Source of the DNA: CAYQFQ01 sp964539415
Lineage (GTDB): Bacteria > Patescibacteriota > Minisyncoccia > Phycocordibacterales > GWA1-40-21
Length of the DNA stretch: 7,670 nucleotides
Assembly (NCBI GenBank): GCA_964539415.1
Contig: CAZIID010000027.1
Location: forward strand, 1 to 7,670
Direction: 5' to 3'
Part shown: positions 5,191-7,670 of the stretch, one piece after another
How positions within the stretch are numbered: the stretch's first letter is position 1
How the letters are laid out: each line of letters begins with the position of its first letter
The notes under the pieces: model-generated
Database searches by the model: none
What the model saw: only the letters and a program-made list of their open reading frames with translations
Told to the model about the DNA's origin: nothing
Position numbers and translations under genes: made by a program

Positions 5191-7143
5191 TTAAGCTTGA
5201 TGCTCTATATCCATCTTTTTCTTAGGCATGATTCCATTTGCCACAAGTATTTTTTCAAATGCTTCCCTTTCAATTGTTTCAACTTCTATAAGTGTCTTTG
5301 CAATCGCTTCCAAAGCTTTTCTGTGGTCTTTCAAAATCTGTTCTGCTTTCACTTTCGCATTATCCATTATCTCAGTTACCTCTGCATCTATCATTGAACT
5401 TACTTTGTCAGAATAATCTTTTTCAGAAAGACCTCTTCCAAACATAGTTCTTCCAACATCCCCATCAAAAGCCTGCGCACCAAGTTTGTCTGACATTCCA
5501 TATCTTGTAACCATATCTCGTGCAAGCGCACTTGAAACCTGTAAATCGTTTGATGAACCTGTTGTAAGATCATCAAATATTAATTTTTCTGAAACATAAC
5601 CGCCGAGAGATACTGAAATATCATCTAAAAATTCTTTCTTTGATTGTAATTTTCTATCTTCAAGTGGAAGTTTGAGTGTATAACCCGCTGCTCTTCCTCG
5701 AGAAATAATTGAGATTTTATGTACTGGATCAGCGTAAGGAAGAACAGAAGCGACAAGTGCATGTCCTGCTTCATGATATGCAGTAATTTCTTTTTCTTTT
5801 ACAGACAATATATGGCTCTTTCTTTCAGGACCTAGCATAACTTTTTCGATTGAACGAATAAGATCATATTGAGAAACTTTCTTTCTATTTTCTCTTGCTG
5901 CAAGTATTGCTGCTTCGTTCATAAGTGAGTATAAATCTGCCCCAGAAAAACCAGGAGTTCTCTCTGCGACAACCCTCAAGTTTACATCTTCAGCAAAAGG
6001 TTTTGTTTTTGAGTGAACTATAAGTATTGCTTCTCTATCATCTCTATCTGGAAGTTCTATCACTACTCTTCTGTCAAATCTTCCCGGTCTTAGAAGTGCA
6101 GGATCCAAAACGTCTGGTCTGTTTGTTGCTGCCATAACAATAACTTTTTCATTTGGTTCAAAACCATCCATCTCAACAAGTATTTGGTTTAAAGTCTGTT
6201 CTCTCTCATCATTTCCTCCTCCAACGCCTGTTCCACGGACTCTTCCAACCGCGTCGATTTCATCTACGAAAATTATTGATGGTGCTGCGGCTTTTGCCAT
6301 ACTGAATAAATCACGAACACGTGATGCTCCAACTCCAACAAACATTTCCACAAACTCAGAACCAGAAATTGAAAAGAATGCGACATTCGCCTCTCCTGCT
6401 ACAGCACGTGCTAAGAGTGTTTTTCCTGTACCTGGTGCACCCATGAGAAGAAGTCCTTTTGGAATCTTTGCACCGATGTCTAAAAACTTTTTAGGATTTT
6501 TAAGAAAATCTACAACTTCAGCAAGTTCTTCTTTTGCTTCTTTAGCTCCAGCAACATCTGCAAAAGTAACTTTTTGTGTCTTGTCATTTGGTAATGATAT
6601 TCTTGCCTTTGATTGTCCAAAAGTAAAAGCTTGTGCTCCTGCTCCTTTGACTTGTCTCGTGAGATACCAAAATATGAAAGCAATAAAAACTAAAGGTAAT
6701 AAGAATGGCAAAATATTCCATGCCCAATACCAGAAATCTTTATCAGATTTTACATTTATTTTTACAAGTTCCAAATCTTTTGGCTGAACACCGTAGTTTA
6801 CAAGTGATTGTGTAAGAGCGGTATTCGCTTCCTTCATAGAAACTTTAACAACTTCAGTTGAAGTAGCAGATGTGCTTGTAGAGTTATAAAATATTTTCAA
6901 ACTCTCACCTTCTACATCTATTTGTTTAACCAAACCAGAAGAAACATCCTTAGCTAAAACAGAAAGAGAAATGTCTTGAGAAGTTGTATTGTTACCAAAA
7001 AATATTGAATAAGCAGTTGATAAAATAATTATAATTAAAATTACATTTACCAATTGGCTAATAAATGAACCTTTAAATTTCCAGCTAGGTCCTCCCTTTT
7101 TCTTTGGTGACATATTTTGATTTTTATTTTTGAATAAATCCAT
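5191..7143 (-). CDS. ftsH: ATP-dependent zinc metalloprotease FtsH
   Basis: This membrane-bound AAA+ protease degrades membrane proteins and some soluble ones, including tmRNA-tagged products. It has 650 residues from the ATG at 7143. There are two transmembrane helices (about 29-49 and 141-161) with an extracytoplasmic domain between them. Then come FADVAG (194-199), Walker A GAPGTGKT (235-242), pore motif FVG (268-270), Walker B IIFVDEID (290-297), the second region of homology with NRPDVLDPALLRPGRFDRR (341-359), and the zinc site HEAGH (457-461) with Asp533 as likely third ligand. All catalytic residues are present. An upstream in-frame GTG at 7161 is possible, but it lies before and inside the extended -10, so ATG 7143 is preferred. 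It sits downstream of ssrA and element C, separated from both by terminators. Confidence 0.98.
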   Translation of the reverse strand: MDLFKNKNQNMSPKKKGGPSWKFKGSFISQLVNVILIIIILSTAYSIFFGNNTTSQDISLSVLAKDVSSGLVKQIDVEGESLKIFYNSTSTSATSTEVVKVSMKEANTALTQSLVNYGVQPKDLELVKINVKSDKDFWYWAWNILPFLLPLVFIAFIFWYLTRQVKGAGAQAFTFGQSKARISLPNDKTQKVTFADVAGAKEAKEELAEVVDFLKNPKKFLDIGAKIPKGLLLMGAPGTGKTLLARAVAGEANVAFFSISGSEFVEMFVGVGASRVRDLFSMAKAAAPSIIFVDEIDAVGRVRGTGVGGGNDEREQTLNQILVEMDGFEPNEKVIVMAATNRPDVLDPALLRPGRFDRRVVIELPDRDDREAILIVHSKTKPFAEDVNLRVVAERTPGFSGADLYSLMNEAAILAARENRKKVSQYDLIRSIEKVMLGPERKSHILSVKEKEITAYHEAGHALVASVLPYADPVHKISIISRGRAAGYTLKLPLEDRKLQSKKEFLDDISVSLGGYVSEKLIFDDLTTGSSNDLQVSSALARDMVTRYGMSDKLGAQAFDGDVGRTMFGRGLSEKDYSDKVSSMIDAEVTEIMDNAKVKAEQILKDHRKALEAIAKTLIEVETIEREAFEKILVANGIMPKKKMDIEHQA

Positions 7144-7151
7144 TTCGGCTA

Positions 7152-7160
7152 ATAATAACA
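7152..7160 (-). promoter_or_regulatory. Extended -10 (TGtTATTAT) of ftsH
   Basis: On the minus strand TG-T-TATTAT runs 7160 to 7152. Usual spacing puts +1 near 7145, two bases before the ATG at 7143, so the mRNA is predicted to be leaderless. This argues against the GTG at 7161 as the start. Confidence 0.5.
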
Positions 7161-7225
7161 CATTTTTGGGGTTTGGAAAGGATAAGAATATGTTTAATTC
7201 ATCTATTATTCATGTAGGAATACAC

Positions 7226-7262
7226 AAAAAAATAAAAACTGCATCCAAAAAATGCAGTTTTT
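7226..7262 (-). terminator. Terminator downstream of element C, before ftsH
   Basis: Stem AAAAACTGCAT (7234-7244) pairs with ATGCAGTTTTT (7252-7262). On the minus strand it is followed by A and then seven T. A minus-strand transcript through copy C would end here, about 70 bases before the ftsH start, which supports minus-strand transcription of C. Confidence 0.88.
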
Positions 7263-7272
7263 ATATATTCTC

Positions 7273-7284
7273 GTGGAGATGGGC
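7273..7284 (-). repeat. Direct repeat of the tmRNA 3' end, distal copy
   Basis: GTGGAGATGGGC here is an exact, same-orientation copy of 7591-7602, where it is the tmRNA acceptor and T-stem end (minus-strand GCCCATCTCCAC). Similarity continues as tcAACTCGACCG against ggAATCGAACCG. The two copies bracket element C and the ssrA terminator, in the manner of attachment-site or insertion duplications. Confidence 0.75.
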
Positions 7285-7550
7285 TCAACTCGACCGTTAC
7301 ACGGTCAGTACCCCGACTGGATTTTTTACTGCGTTCCACTTGTAAAAAATGCTCAGTCGGGCTTCGATTCCGCCACGAAAGCAATTCATATGATAGCGGA
7401 AACGTGAGTACACTTTCGGTCACTACTTTTTTCTTCGCCGTCGCTCAGAAAAAGTTGCGACCCCGACTCATCAAATTTCTTTACTAAGAAATTTTATTCC
7501 GTCTTTCGATTCCGCACGTGAGTGATACCCATCACTCACTCCATCTCCAC
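7273..7550 (-). ncRNA. Structured element, copy C, between ssrA and ftsH
   Basis: The 278-base element is closed by a perfect 10-bp stem, GTGGAGATGG/CCATCTCCAC (minus 7550-7541 with 7282-7273). On the minus strand it contains GTGAGTGAT-GGGT-ATCACTCAC, then AAGACGGA. Next is hairpin AAATTTCTT-AGTA-AAGAAATTT (7494-7473), then ATGAGTCGGGG. GGTCGC pairs with GTGACC (7462-7457/7424-7419) around an AT hairpin with loop GACG. An extra ~100-base insert has a long hairpin (7312-7361), and GACCGT-GTA-ACGGTC (7306-7292) comes last. No credible protein is encoded. The parts match copies A, B and D. It has its own terminator but no clear promoter, so it may depend on read-through from ssrA. Confidence 0.6.
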
Positions 7551-7555
7551 ATAAC

Positions 7556-7585
7556 AAAAATCGCCCAATGAATGGGCGGATTTTT
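7556..7585 (-). terminator. Intrinsic terminator of ssrA
   Basis: AAAAATC-GCCCA (7556-7567) pairs with TGGGC-GATTTTT (7573-7585) with one bulged base. On the minus strand it gives a GC stem followed by GATTTTTG, seven bases past the tmRNA 3' end. Confidence 0.85.
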
Positions 7586-7590
7586 GAAAT

Positions 7591-7602
7591 GTGGAGATGG
7601 GC
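7591..7602 (-). repeat. Direct repeat of the tmRNA 3' end, copy within ssrA
   Basis: These are the 12 bases GTGGAGATGGGC that recur at 7273-7284. tRNA and tmRNA 3' ends are classical integration targets, so the pair is recorded as possible attachment-like repeats, although the 306 bases between them contain no integrase or other gene. Confidence 0.75.
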
Positions 7603-7670
7603 GGAATCGAACCGCCGTGCAAATGATTGCCTCACATAAATCTACAAAGTATATTTAATTTATTCCCACT
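7592..7670 (-). ncRNA. ssrA: tmRNA (ssrA), 3' part only, cut by the window edge
   Basis: tmRNA rescues stalled ribosomes by trans-translation. Read on the minus strand, the 3' end shows the acceptor strand CATCTCC (7599-7593) with discriminator A7592, and a T arm GGCGG-TTCGATT-CCGCC (7616-7600). Upstream, CTTTGTAGATTTATGTGAGG resembles the conserved sequence before the T arm in known tmRNAs. CCA is not encoded. The 5' half, the tag reading frame and the pseudoknots lie beyond the window. A tRNA is the alternative, but no anticodon arm can be placed at the right distance. Confidence 0.82.

Noticed and set aside
4860..5194. ORFs on both strands across the tRNA and the N run
   Set aside because: They read through 100 N and the tRNA. 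The peptide CQDSNLGPVVYKTTALPTEL is the familiar false translation of an antisense tRNA.
6443..6787. 114-residue plus-strand ORF inside ftsH
   Set aside because: It is a shadow of the conserved FtsH AAA and second-helix region on the opposite strand.
7130..7423. ORFs of 71 and 74 residues over the ftsH upstream region and element C
   Set aside because: They cross a terminator and perfect hairpins, lack start signals and show no protein-like pattern.
7273..7550. Copy C as a complete tRNA or second tmRNA
   Set aside because: The 10-bp closing stem looks like an acceptor, but no T arm or anticodon arm can be formed next to it and no tag ORF is seen.
1..7670. CRISPR array, insertion sequence or integrase
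   Set aside because: There are no regularly spaced repeats, no transposase or recombinase ORF, and no long terminal inverted repeats around genes.

Overview
The window looks like an AT-rich chromosomal piece of a small-genome bacterium, most plausibly Patescibacteria/CPR (Parcubacteria-like). That assignment is inferred from the gene style, the very short or absent 5' leaders, tRNA and tmRNA genes without an encoded CCA, and the compact layout. No marker gene here proves it. The standard genetic code fits every ORF, and all stops checked are TAA.

Layout, left to right. Bases 1-133 hold a structured, non-coding element (copy A). A secreted, C-terminally anchored protein of unknown function follows (157-837, +). 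It converges on an MgtC/SapB-family membrane protein (888-1370, -) across a shared bidirectional terminator. A divergent promoter region leads to a small soluble protein of unknown function (1506-1835, +) with its own consensus promoter, Shine-Dalgarno site and terminator. Next comes recG (1996-4173, +), followed by a nested inverted repeat (copy D) that includes its terminator. A small three-helix membrane protein is predicted at 4393-4719 (-). At 4784-5018 a promoter drives a structured leader (copy B) and then a tRNA-Ile with the unusual anticodon UAU. A 100-N scaffold gap begins 8 bases past the tRNA end and is flanked by the same 22 bases on both sides, so it is probably an unmerged overlap. 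ftsH (5191-7143, -) follows, then another large structured element (copy C, 7273-7550). The window ends in the 3' end of ssrA/tmRNA (7592 onward, -), cut by the window edge.

The protein genes are mostly housekeeping: replication-fork and recombination repair (RecG), membrane proteolysis (FtsH), ribosome rescue (tmRNA) and AUA decoding (tRNA-Ile). tmRNA-tagged proteins are known FtsH substrates in other bacteria, so the ssrA-ftsH adjacency makes sense.

The unexpected content is a family of four structured elements. All carry a pair of hairpins closed by the tetraloops GACG and AGTA (AGCA in one). These are joined by recurring linkers of the type AGACG, GAGTCGGGGTCGC and GTGACC. Several stems keep pairing while their sequence changes. 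Two copies have termini that copy the ends of the adjacent tRNA or tmRNA, and a third ends in a similar acceptor-like strand. I do not recognise the family. It could be a tRNA-mimicking RNA, a cis-acting leader, or a small mobile element that captures tRNA ends.
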